From: Chrysoperla carnea
Lineage: Eukaryota; Arthropoda; Insecta; Neuroptera; Chrysopidae
Length of the DNA stretch: 64,000 nucleotides
Reading direction: 5' to 3'
Assembly: GCF_905475395.1 (NCBI RefSeq)
Contig: NC_058337.1
Span: forward strand, 93,614,368 to 93,678,367
Of this stretch, positions 48,135 to 60,880 are shown piece by piece. A program made the position numbers and the translations under genes. Every line of letters begins with the position of its first letter. Position 1 is the first letter of the stretch. The notes beneath the pieces are model-generated. The model ran no database searches. It saw nothing but the letters and a program-made list of their open reading frames with translations, and had not been told where the DNA came from.

Positions 48135-48763
48135 TACGAGCACCAAGGGAATTTTAGATTTCGAGTTGAAATTATTTGTACCTTATTTTTAACTATGATG
48201 ATGAATTTTGTTATAACTTCATGAATGTAGACCAAAAATAAGAATAAACTTTTTCGATATCTGCCTTGGGTTTCGAAATATCGAAAGATTTAGCTTTAAT
48301 TAAACAAATTTTCCAATTTTCTATATTTTCAAAACTACTCTAAATATCGAAAAATATTATTCTTACTTTTCGTCTTATATTGTCAAGTTATAACATAATT
48401 CAACATCAAAATTGAAAATTTTTATTTTTTTAAACTTGTGTCCCCACTACCGTGCTCATATATCCTTAATTAGTCAGAAACCCTGTTTTCAACAATATAT
48501 TAAGGCTTCCACTTTAATTTAAATGTTTTTTTTTTTTAATTTCCACCGACTAGTTTTGGAGAAATCTATGAAAACATATCATCCATCTACCGATGGATCA
48601 GAAAACTAATGTTAACTATGCCTACTTTTTAAGTCAGTTACTTATATAAATAATCGAGTAACCCCCTTCTCCTCCTAAAATTTTCAGAATTGATTTAGAC
48701 TTAGTACAACTTCATATAAAACAAATATCAAACTTTTTATTTAAAATTGTCTTGGTGCTCGTA
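48135..48763. mobile_element. TIR element (TACGAGC family), copy 2
   Basis: The ends are TACGAGCACCAAGGGAATTTT and AAAATTGTCTTGGTGCTCGTA. The body is the reverse complement of 25166-25737 and has an internal foldback (AATTTTGATG.. against ..CATCAAAATT, about 48190-48430). It begins about 220 bp beyond the Senseless-type stop, just past its probable poly(A) site. Confidence 0.75.
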
Positions 48764-48792
48764 GATTCTTGATATATAATTCATTCATAGTA

Positions 48793-48798
48793 TTTATT
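48793..48798 (-). promoter_or_regulatory. Candidate poly(A) signal for the Senseless-type gene
   Basis: AATAAA on the minus strand, 187 bp after the stop at 48985. First such hexamer downstream on this strand that I found outside the adjacent TIR element. Confidence 0.45.
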
Positions 48799-48984
48799 TC
48801 GGAAAATTACGTTTAAAATCGGAAAATAATTGAACAATTAATATTAATATTTAATATTAATATTTTGCAAACAATAATGAAACCTACCATGTAAAAATTA
48901 AATGAAAATGACATTGTCTTTTATACAAATTATTTACAAAATAAAAAAAAATAAAATTATTAATAAATTTACCCTGAATAATAA

Positions 48985-49371
<387 letters not shown>

Positions 49372-49612
49372 TTATAAGACGATTTGCAAAGTCTTCATTA
49401 TTATTCTAATTTGTTTTTACCCTTTGTTTTATTTTTTTTTTCTTTCTTGTAATTGGATTGGATACTGATTATATTGAATTACAAAGTTTTCTATTTTATA
49501 GAGGCATTCACCTATGCCAACTCAATGCATTTATCAAAGGTGAGGGCTTATTATATTACAAACCTTTACGTTTTTATTCAAAATATGAGTTTATTAACGT
49601 CACGTCAGACAT

Positions 49613-49918
49613 ATGTTCTATCTCAAACGGTTTACAATGTGGGGCCTACAAGTTGACCGATGTTGCTCGTTTACGAGCTTAATCTCATTTTTTTACGTCC
49701 TGAGCATGTTATAAAAATTTACGCTTGATATCTCTTTTCGTTTTTAAGTTATCGTGTCCACAGACAGACAGACCAACGGACAGACGGAAATGGACTAATT
49801 AGGTGATTTTATGAACATATCTAAATTTTGTTCGTAGCATCAAAATTTTTAAGCGTTACAAACTTGGGATTAAACTTAGGATACCTTCATATATATTACA
49901 TATATACAGAGTATAATA
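49613..49918 (+). repeat. Dispersed repeat, copy 2
   Basis: Direct-orientation copy of 26014-26325, about 280 bp upstream of the Senseless-type exon. Shares the CGTGTCCACAGAC, GGAAATGGACTAATTAGGTG and AAGCGTTACAAACTTGGGA blocks. Confidence 0.8.
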
Positions 49919-51084
49919 AACTTATCAAGAAATGCCGCGGACTATATAAACATAAAGTAACAAGATGAAGATACCATTACATCTTTATATAGGTGAAAAA
50001 AAAATATACGCCAGCGCTGCAAATTTTGAGACTGAATCCCTCAAAGAAGACCCCGTCTCCACTTTTCTTTGCCCTCCGTTTGATCATTCAAACCTAATTT
50101 TCTATATTCTATAGTTCCCGAGACAAACTAGCTTTGATAACGAAGATCGAATTCCGATCGATTCCTATTTGGTATCTAAGAAAAAAAGAGTTCAGTTCAC
50201 TTAACGGCAGGACAAGAAGAAAAGAGATACATTGTGCTTTGATATTTGTTTATAAAATTGGAATATTATCTATAATAGCGAAGCATATAAGTAATGGCTA
50301 GATGTTATATGCTTATAATAATATTATTATGACCTCATTACCATAAATAATAAGATTGTGAAATAATCAAATGCAATATTATTTAACACTAAACTAGTAA
50401 TTATATTATCATTTTACCTATAATATGTAGATAATAAAATAAATACTATACCCAGGTACTGCCTACATATGTACATACGTTCTATTGTAATTATTTTCAC
50501 ATGCAATTTATATGGAAAACTACATAGAAATATATATGTTATATATAAACAAATAAATAGATATAACGTATTGGGTATATTTATTATTTGTTCTATCATA
50601 GAAATAACTAATTATTATTATTATTATTATTATAATGTATTTGATAGTTTGCTTATAAAATATTATATAAAATTTTGATTAAAATAAGTAGGTATACTGA
50701 TTATACATATACAGAGCGTCCTATCTCTCTATCTAAAAGGTCTGCACGACTCTCTACCAGATATAGTACAACTCTTCAGTTTAAATTTTGAAATCTATTT
50801 TTTTGTAACTTAACTCCAAACTCGAAATAATATTTTGCTAAAATTGGATATGTTGATATTGTTTTGCTGGACAAAAAAGTACACATTAAAATTAATTTTA
50901 TCACTAATGCATGGACATAGAACGTTGGATTATTATATTTTAAACCCCCTGTATTTTTACGTCCATAAAGGTAAAGGATTGAAAGCTTTGAATTTAGATA
51001 CAGTAAATTATGTATATACTGCAAAAAACGAACTCTTGGTAAGACTTTTCTTTAGGGTTTACTCGAAATTTTTTGAGGAAATTT

Positions 51085-51320
51085 ATTATTAACGGTACTT
51101 TAGTTTGCTAAAAAGGCGATGTGTCCACTTTAAGCTCTTTGTCGCTTGTTTGATTAAAATCTGTTTCGTTAAATGATATATATGTATTTGTTATTCATTA
51201 TTACTCTTTATAACGCTTCCATCATAGTAGCGTTAAATGCATTATTTACATAATAAGCTTTAAAACTGAGCTTCAATCTTCGAAATCAGTACCGAGAAAT
51301 GAATTCCAAAAATTTTATCC
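51085..51320 (+). repeat. Direct repeat, copy 1
   Basis: Matches 52740-53165 in collinear blocks: TTATTAACGG.ACTT, TTTAAGCTCTTTGTC.CTT, TTGATTAAAATCTGTTTCGT, TGCATTATTTACATAATAAG and AATTCCAAAAATTTTAT. This copy is shorter because of internal deletions. Confidence 0.7.
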
Positions 51321-52739
51321 ATTGAAAATTTTGATGAAATGTTTCAGTTGTGCTTTGTATCTAGATATATCGTTAAAATCTATTTTCAATTTTTAATCAC
51401 ACTTCTATTTAAAGCGGAGTGCTTTTAAGAATCATGGAGTAAGAGACTTTGAACTAGGAGTTAAATATAAGGGCATAATATGGTCTCTAAGTACTGTTTT
51501 AAAATTAGCATTTGCAACAATTGAAAGTAATTTTTTATAGTTTTTTTGAGACTACATCCAATGTTGAAAATGATAAAATTCCGAGTACCTAATCCACAAG
51601 GATAAATGATGTGTATAAGAATATTTTTTTTTGTAGTACCCAATTTTTTTAGAGAGGAGACATTCTGTATAAGAAATTCAGAACTATGATATATCTACTC
51701 ATTTATTTTTTAATATTACTATTATATTAATAAGTTTTCGTTTATGAAGTTAACAAATTATATACTTGATAACATTAACTAAAATTAGAATATTGCTAAA
51801 AAAAATTTAATAATTCGAGCATTTAACTAAATTTTGTCATCTGGGGTAAGATGGGGTAGAGAAATTTGTGATTATAAAAACGCTGTAAAACAAAACCTTA
51901 TCAATTTTTCAAAATTATTTTTCACAAGTTAAGAAAAAATTGCATAAATTTAACTTTCGAAAATTGTATTTTTACCTTAATAATGTTAATATCGTAGCTA
52001 GCTAGCAAATTGGCCGATTTCAATGTAAATTATATTTCTAAAATATTTCTTCAATCGGTAATCTATCTGATAAATAAAAAAATTCAACTACTGAACGATA
52101 AGGGTGTAGCAATTTGGCCGGACACTAAATTTATGGGTAAATTAAAATTTATATATTTAATTTGAGCTTGGAAATTTGGACGACGGGTGGTTTCGATTAT
52201 GAATAAAAGTAGGGATAATCGATTGATATGATTTTTACCGGTTTGACACTCCTGTAGTTTGATGTTCCTCTTTTTAAAGGTTTCAAGAAATTATTTTTCT
52301 ATCTGGTATGTGGTTATATTAACCTATCTGGTTGTTTAAAGTTTGATATCATTTTGGTAAGTAAAAATATTAAGAAAAATTGATTTAAAGAAAGGTAACA
52401 CATAACCCATCGCAATAAAAAAATGTTTAGGGTCTGAATGGCAGATTTTATATATCATCCCCCACTTTTCAAAAGCATCTAATCAAATTTAAGCGCCCTA
52501 ATCATATAAAATTTATATTACACACACTAATAGCAAAAAAAAAAAAAGAAAAAGAGAATAAATAGAATATCCTGAACGGAAAAAAGTCTTTTGAAATGAC
52601 TAATATACGGATGGATATCTACATTTTTAGAATGTATTTTAGGGGATTTTATTTACCTATGTATAAGCATTATAATATTAAATATATACAGAGTCTTACA
52701 GAAATGATTGTGTCTCCTTTTGATGTGAAGAAATGAGTA

Positions 52740-53165
52740 TACTTATTATTAACGGAACTTAATTATTAAAAACGCGTTGTGACAAGTTTAAGCTCTTTGT
52801 CACTTATTTGATTAAAATCTGTTTCGTTATTCAAATATTAAAGGATTTAGGGGGAAGCGCAGGTCAAGGTATAAATGATATATATTTGTTTTTCATAATT
52901 ACCCTTTTCAACGCTTTCACCCTTATATGCATTATTTACATAATAAGGTTTAAAACTGTGCTTAAACCTGTGCGTTGGCAAGGTCGCAAGAATTGAAATT
53001 ATTTCCAGATTTGAAAGTGGGGGTTCATCTTCAAAATCAGAGAATGCTCTAACTGTGTGCTTCTGCACAATTAATAATAAATATAAATATATAATTTTGT
53101 TTCATACTTTAAATTACGATATTTCGATACTGTAAAGATAAATTCCAAAAATTTTATTTATCAAT
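52740..53165 (+). repeat. Direct repeat, copy 2
   Basis: Longer copy of 51085-51320, with extra internal segments. No terminal repeats or coding region were found, so the class is unknown. Confidence 0.7.
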
Positions 53166-54667
53166 TAATTACCCTTTTAAACGTTTTTTGTGAAAAACTC
53201 ATACCGATCCTCTGTACGGATGAGAAATGAGAAATTAACTATCAAAGTCAGTTTATACCAAAAAAACATATTTCTAATATACCTTACAGAGAATCGATAT
53301 TAACTTTTCCCAAAAGACGTATAAAAGGGTGTTTAATTGAAAAATAAAATTTAAAATTTTAGGAATCAATTTCATTTTCAATCTTTATAAAAAAAAATGC
53401 ATGTTTTTTACCATTCTAAGTGTAATAATAATGAGAATGATTAAAGTTTTACGTTTATTTTTGACTGAGTATATATCGTATTTATCGTGCACAGTTTTAT
53501 TAAAATTATTTAATAATGAGACTGAGAAACTCCTTAATTTTTGTATAATTATAAAGCTTAAAACTTGAAGAATATAACATTTTTGAAAGCACTTATTGAC
53601 TAAAAAGTTACATTTATTACGACTTGTTCAAATAAAACCATGTAGAAAAGGCTGTTTTTTAATAATTCACTTCTCGCAAACCGTACAAATCGACTTTAAA
53701 TTGATACAAAAGACAGTATTAAATTATCATTACTTGACATACAAAATTTCAGATTTTTGGTAACACCATCGTTTTGGTATCAAAATTCTTTAAGTGGAAT
53801 ACTAATATGATCTTTAAATTAGCAGGAACTTATAGTTGTTGGACGGGGGGAGGGTGTGGAAAAAGTGTTTGAAATATTCTTCTTTTTTTAGCAACATATG
53901 TAAGTCGAAAAACAGCAAGGTTCAGGAAAGAGATACTATTTTCCAAAGTAGAAATGCGTTACACGTTTTTTTGAAACATGCTGTACAGTATTTATTGTAG
54001 CGTGATGAACATATAGATACATACACACATACGTACAGAACGCACACACGACTCTCACCGATTATTATGACAATATTTGTCGTGTGTTTGGATTTCCTGT
54101 TTCGCACGCGTTGGACACTGTCCACATTCACATTGTAAATAGTTGGTCGTTGGTCGTCGGTCACTCCACCAACAATCATCATCATTCATTGGAACATCGA
54201 ACATCCACAACAAAATGTTATAGACAAAAATAAAAATAAAAACAACGTGTTTTAAATGTACCTAAGTAAGTAGTAACAGTAGATCTTTATATGACATGCA
54301 ACCTCATACCCTTATTTTTATTTTAATATTATTATAATATTACACATCGATAGTAAAAATGTTAATAAATGAAGTTGTGTATTAAAAATAAATGTATTAG
54401 AATAAATAAAAATATGATCATATGTTTAAAAATTTAATCAAAATCATCAAACACTTCCATTATAGTATTTATTATTACGAGTCGATTTAAGTATCGTCTG
54501 GATGATATTGCTTTCTACAGGTCAAATCATGACTATTAACATCTTCAATAAATAGAGAAAATGTCCTGAATTCGAATCTGTGATTAACTTGAGGTTTAAA
54601 CATTTAAATCGAAATATATTTCTTTAGCACACACAATCAAAATTCATTTTTATTTATTTATAATTTG

Positions 54668-54865
54668 CAGAGGCGGATTAAATATCGAACAAGCCCTAGG
54701 CAAGCAGCGTATTGGCACTCCACTTGTAGCCCATAAGTCATAAATTTTAACTACTTTTATAATAACAGCTTCATTGTTTAAAAATTTTCACATGTGCACC
54801 CCTTTGTTAGATACTTCGCTCCCTCAAGCTCGTGCCTACTCTGCCTTACGGGGAATCCACCTCTG
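54668..54865. mobile_element. hAT-like MITE
   Basis: 198 bp with ends CAGAGGCGGATTAA and GGAATCCACCTCTG. CAG/AGGCGGATT termini and an internal CCCTAGGCAAG block are typical of hAT non-autonomous elements in insects (family knowledge). A clean 8-bp target duplication is not visible, so assignment rests on the ends. Confidence 0.6.
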
Positions 54866-55479
54866 CATATGAGACGAAGATATAGCCTAATAAAGTAGTT
54901 CAAACGAACGGAAACTAATTAAGTTTTCTTAATATTAAATTTTGTCATCTCTTATAATTAAAATTACTCAAAAATTCTGAATCTTGTCATAAGCCTCAGC
55001 GAAATTGAATTAGAGGTAGCTAAAATTAGCGTAAATATACAGGTAAGACAAACAGGCGGGTTCTTCATCTTATTAGTATAGAGAGATTATTAATACTAAT
55101 CAGAAAGATTTTTAAAAAATTTGTTATTTGAATAAATTGTTAAATTCTAGAAGACACAAGCTTATAGTACTTTCTAATTTATATTAAAGCAAATATCCTT
55201 CTTTCTATGAAAATTGAGGTCTTTCTTAATACACCTACGAATGATTCTTAATAGTATACAACCTAAAGAAGACCTTTATTTGCTCTCAAAGCTCACAGAA
55301 ACCGTGTTTCTATCGCCTTCATAAATTGGATAAGGCCAAAGCAAACTTATATCTCACGAAAAACAGAAAGATGGTCTAAGTACTAAGTACATATGAAGAC
55401 AAAATCTTGACAAATTTTTGACAAATCATCGGTGTTTGTAATTGAAGTCCTCCTAAGCGGATGGGCCGTTTTTGAAGAA

Positions 55480-55481
<2 letters not shown>

Positions 55482-55514
<33 letters not shown>
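55482..55514. repeat. (TG)n microsatellite
   Basis: About 16 uninterrupted TG units. Confidence 0.95.
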
Positions 55515-55515
<1 letters not shown>

Positions 55516-56798
55516 CAATAGGATGTGATTGAATTTGGTCCACTACAAAATGGTTTTGAGAAAAAAATTAAAACCCATGAAATAAATGGTGGAAACGCAC
55601 ATAAATAATATACAAACATTACATATAACTATTCAAATGCATTTATTTGCGCTCTCACCATATTTATCTAAAATTGTAAACAGCTATTTGACTAGTATTG
55701 AGGTATTATTTATTATTATTCAGGTATTGTGAAGAGGTATTTATTAGAGTTTTATGCGAACAAAGCAAGCTTCACTACCGAAGGCTCCAGCTAGACCAAA
55801 GTCCAGGCCAAAGGCCGAAGGCCAGTTATTCCAAACTTTTCACTTCCGTTCTCATTGACTTTTTAGCTTAAGATATGTTCAATTATACCAAAAGTTTGAG
55901 GATTATTGGATGACGAATTGAAAAGCTCGTAACTTAAGAACAAAGTATTAAAATGTGACATATCTATAGAATGAGACTAATCAGACTAAGTAGTAGAAGT
56001 AGTGGTATATGTTTACTTAGATTGTTTTAAATGATTCAATTTCAATGATTTGAACAATATTCAGTCTATAATATTAAAGACACGAAGCTCCACTAATCAG
56101 TATTAAAATTTTTCATAAAAAACTAAAATAGAATAATTTATATTAAAAAAAATTAAATAAATAAATAAAAAAAGTATAAAAACATAATAAAACATAATTT
56201 ATTAGAAAAGATTAATAATGAAGATAATCGCGTTTTGTTTTCACATCACAAAACATACATAATATATTGTATAGAAGCTAAAATATCAGTGGTTACTTAT
56301 CAATTGTTGTCATATTTTATATTAAAACTAGATGAAACCTGTTAAACAATTAACATTAGAACCAACAATTTAATTTATATAATATGCTAGTAATAATTGA
56401 AAATTGAAATAAGACTGTACTTAGACTGTCAGTAAATATATAAGAGAATAGATGACCGAAATTTTCTGAGTGGGTATCATAAAATATGCACCCCGCTTCG
56501 CGAAAGCCTTAGCTGCGCGAAAGTTTAAAGAATTCTGTAATAGATAATCATTCCAGACAATCATCTCAATAGAGCACTATGACTTGCTTGCCGTTAAAAA
56601 TTGAGCTTTTAAAATGAGTGAATAAAGTAAGTGTTGTTGAAGGTGGAATAAAAATTTGATGAGATTTCAGGACAGACACAAAAGGGTATGTTTCTATTGT
56701 AATTTTCAAGAAAATTACATTTATTTTAACGAATACAATCATATCCATTTATAGATCTATTAGGAATTTTTCAAGAATTTCAAAAGTAATTTTTTTCG

Positions 56799-57050
56799 TA
56801 GTTCAGTAGCCATGACAGATAAAGCGTCCTTACTTTGATTACTGGCTGGGCGGTTGCGGGTTCGAATTCAGGCAGCGGCAGTGTGAACAAAATAGTTAAT
56901 GGATCGCGTTAAACTGATCACAATATCGTCGCTTGGATAAGAACGATGAAACCGATTCCACCCACATCATAAAATTAAGTGTATATATTCGATGTAGTTT
57001 GACAAATAAATAAAGATTCAAAATAATTATGTGGGTGGTCTCTGTTATAA
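56799..57050 (+). mobile_element. tRNA-derived SINE, copy 2
   Basis: Better preserved than copy 1 (10994-11236). It has a B box GGTTCGAATTC at 56859-56869, an A-box-like TAGCCATGACAG near the start, the shared CAGGCAGCGGCAGTGTGA and TCGTCGCTTGGATAAG blocks, GATGTAGTTT, and AATAAATAAA before a terminal ATTATGTGGGTGG. That end is complementary to the internal CCACCCACATCAT block. Confidence 0.75.
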
Positions 57051-60000
57051 ACGTGGTAATCTTCTTCCGTTTCAAGATAAAAATACAATGATTTTACTAA
57101 ATAAAATTTTCCGCTGTATGTTAAAAACTAAGCTTTAGCATTTTTTTTATTTATTTGCCAAATACAAGTGTAAATGTTTTTCCGATTTTTGCTATTTACA
57201 GTCTGGTTCTTTCATGATAGATTGAATTTAATAAATACATATAAACATAATATATTTTCAAAATCAATCAAGTATCATTTCAGCAAATAAAATAACATTT
57301 TACTGGCGTTCATCAAAAGTAAATTACTGATTAAAGTAAAAAAAAAAACGTATGAAGAGAACAGAGGATATTTGAGAAAATTCCCTAATTGTTAAAAAAA
57401 ATGTAGGTAAACATTTAATTTGTATAATTAATAATAATATATAGTAAATGAATCAAATTATATTAAGTATTTTATTTTTCATGATAAAGTGTCATAAGTG
57501 TGATTTTTAAAAGTCATTGTTCATATTAAAAAAATATTAATTGCTTATTCGTGCTAGTTTTTATTTTTTTATTTTTTACTTGTTATTCAATAAAATATTA
57601 TTACGATATTCTATCATATTTCCAAAAGACACATCAATTAAAAACATAGCTTTTTTTTGACGTTTACTTGTTGATGATAACGATTTTCTATGTAGTATAT
57701 ATGTATGTTTATATATAAATACAACATCGTCATTTAATTATGAAAATAAAAATGGAATTTTATTTTTTATATTACATTTTATATTGCAAGTTGAACTGTT
57801 TGCTGTCCCATTAAATGCCCTTTACTAGATAACATATCGAAACAAAGAAATGAGACTGTTGTTGAGAATCGACTACAAGCTTACGACTTCCCAAGAAGTC
57901 TAGCAATATAGCGCAAATTCATAGAATAGAGTGCCTTTTTTCTCATTGATTATTAATGAGATACAGTTTCGTTAATTTTTCTTTGTAATTTAGAGAACTT
58001 CTCAATTAAGTCTATTAGTTTAATTCAAAGCTTTTTTGCCTAAATTTAATATTGTCGGATTTATTTGGGTTTAATATCATATATAAATTAAACAAGGTAC
58101 AATGCTGAGAATATAAATTCTAGTGCATTTTATTTTCTACAACTTTTTTCATTATTAAAAATTGATTTTAATCGAGAAATTCTCGAAATTATAAACGATA
58201 CTTAACGAATTCATATTGAAACTTAGAATCCGAAAGATATACCTAACTTTCTTAGAAAATTCCATCACTTGAAAGGCGGTAGTTTCAGAATATCGAATAC
58301 AAACTTTATTTTCGACTTAGCTTTATTTATTCATTGTGCCAATAGTATTTATTTTTAACCAATTTTAACCAAAACGATAAAAGGGCCTCTCAATTTTGTT
58401 ATAAATATTTTTGAAAATTGATATTGACATTTTTTATGATTATATTTTATATTTATAACTTACGTTGGTGGAGGCAATGGGAAGAATAGTAAATTATAAT
58501 CTGCATATTACTTACATAACCTTTATTTATTTTGTGTAAAGAAGTAAAAACAAAATAAATTTTAAGGAAAATTTGATTTTAAGTATCATATTTACAGTTA
58601 TTTTTTTTGATAAAATCTCGAATAAATCTTAAAGTGTATTTAACATAAACTACGTGTATTTATTTACTACTTATTCAAGTATTTTGACGATTTATTATTT
58701 ATTAAATAAACAATGATTTCATATGAAATTGTCATTTGTCGCCCTTTATAGACGTACCACACATGTTTAAGGGTTAGATTTTCCCTAATATTGTCATTTG
58801 TGTAGGTAGTATAGATAGGTAAATATAACACGAATATTATCAAATATTAAATAAAAGTAGGTATATCCGAATATTAGGTGCTCTTAATATTATTGTTCAT
58901 AATTTTATAAAAATATTTATGATTATATATATTTAATTTAAATCAAAATTACTAATTCTAATCAATCTTGATTCTTTTAGAAAACTTTATGGAATAAAAG
59001 TCCTTAATAAGCTGTGTTCCTTAAAATAATGGCCTTTGAGATATCCCTAAAAATTAAAAAGCTTTAAATTTTCTTGGTATTTTGAATTAAAATGTAATTC
59101 TTAACATAAATATTAATCGTTTTGTATTCTTTGACTTTTATTGATTTAAATTTTAAATAATATAAAATTTTAATTTAAATAATAGATTTTTAATTAACTT
59201 GATTTTTAATTATTTTTCATAGTTCACTTGCGATCAATACGTATGCGTAAGAAGTTTCGATTTTTTATCGACTAATGAACAATGGATATTTTTTAATCGA
59301 CTTTTATCAACATAATTTCGATTCATTTAAATCTACACTAATAACGACTTATATTGTAGTTGAAATATGGCTTGATATTTTAAAAATTGATCTAAATACT
59401 ATAGAAAATTCGAAATTTTAAATCAATTTTAAGAATTCTATGAATGCAAATATTATATTTTATTATTATATATTGCATTATTATTTATTTACATATCTGA
59501 AGAAAGTTTTGTGTTATTCTTTTACCTCGAAACTACCCCTTTATTGTGATAACACCTGCAACTTCCGAACAGTTGAAGTTATTCTCCTGTAAAAGCTTAA
59601 TTTCCTAAGAATACATTTTGGAAAATTTGCATTCGATTAATTTAAAGATCGTTCTTCGAAAACAATTTTTAACGGTGATAGAAATTAATTTTTTACTAAC
59701 TTAATAAGTAGGCACTAGGAGAAGAGATATTTAGTTACTGTTTTAACTTAAACTGTAAATTTTAATAAATTGAAAGTTGGTTATAAATGAGTTAACAAAA
59801 CTGATTTCAATATAAGCTTAAGTAGCACCTTAGTTTTACAATTCTTTTGAACTACTTATTTCTGGCGCCAACCACATTTTACAGTATAGTCACATTGTAT
59901 GTTTTTTTCATTCATTCAGTTTGACAATAGCATTTAAATCAACACTAAATATTTTAGTAAATAATTAATAAATATGAATTCTATTTATTTTTAAATAAAA

Positions 60001-60635
60001 TAAATATAAAAGCCTAAATAATGTAAGAGCCTGGTGGATGAATCATATGAATGACAACAAAAAAGACAACATTGACAGTAGTTCAACTTTTTTACCGATT
60101 CAAATCAGTCTTCTAAATGTAAGGTGAATTAAAAACTTGCCAGTCTATATACAAGAAGATTCAAGAATATTGTCTAGTAAAACGAGTAATGATAAAGCGT
60201 ATATCTAATTTTGAAAATAAGGTTTGGTTAGATTAAGTTTCTCTTATATCGTTTTTTGGGAATATCACGAAAAAATATACATTTTTCGCCTACCGAAGAA
60301 TTATTAAAAAGATATATGTGTTCTTTCTTGAGTGTTCTTTTTTTGATACGGCAAAGTTTTTCCTGTTTTTCGCATTGAATGTGTAGGTCACAAACCATGT
60401 AGGTAATTCCGAGTTCTCGTTTAGTAGTCACAAGAAATGAGCGATATGTAAACTCGGTACATTAAAACAAAACTTGAAACCAATTGATGAATGGTAAGTA
60501 ACCAGGTAGTCTAAAGAACTACTGAAAACTTCCAGTTTTAATTAGTACGAACTATTATCACCAGTTAGCGAGTTGTAGCCATTGACATTACATTACATAA
60601 AGCAAGTGTCAAACGATTTGAAGCATGCCATCATC

Positions 60636-60880
60636 TGAGGTAATTGCTTAGGTCTAATCCATTGTAGATTCGTAAGAAAAAACGTAAAGTGATACGTGAT
60701 AAGTTTTTTTTTTTTTTTTTTTTTTTTTTAGTTGAATGAAATTATGATATTTTATGTAAAACATTTTGTGATATGAAAATTTAACATTCAATGTATGTTT
60801 TTTTGATAAATGTCCCTATATTATTTTGATAAATGTATTTTTTTAATAAATGTCCCTAGTTGACCTAAGCAATTACCTCA
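60636..60880. mobile_element. MITE with perfect 19-bp TIRs
   Basis: TGAGGTAATTGCTTAGGTC at 60636-60654 is exactly repeated in reverse at 60862-60880. The 245-bp element has a long poly(T) and repeated GATAAATGTCCCTA motifs inside. No coding capacity; target duplication unclear. Confidence 0.78.

Larger units (their letters stand above)
41100..48984. other. Gene-free region downstream of the Senseless-type gene
   Basis: About 7.9 kb with no supportable coding region. It contains the MITE at 43052-43517, a probable repeat fragment around 45150-45300 with a GTCTGTCTGTCTGTG tract, a similar CACAGACAGACACATT motif near 41930, and the TIR element at 48135-48763. Confidence 0.55.
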
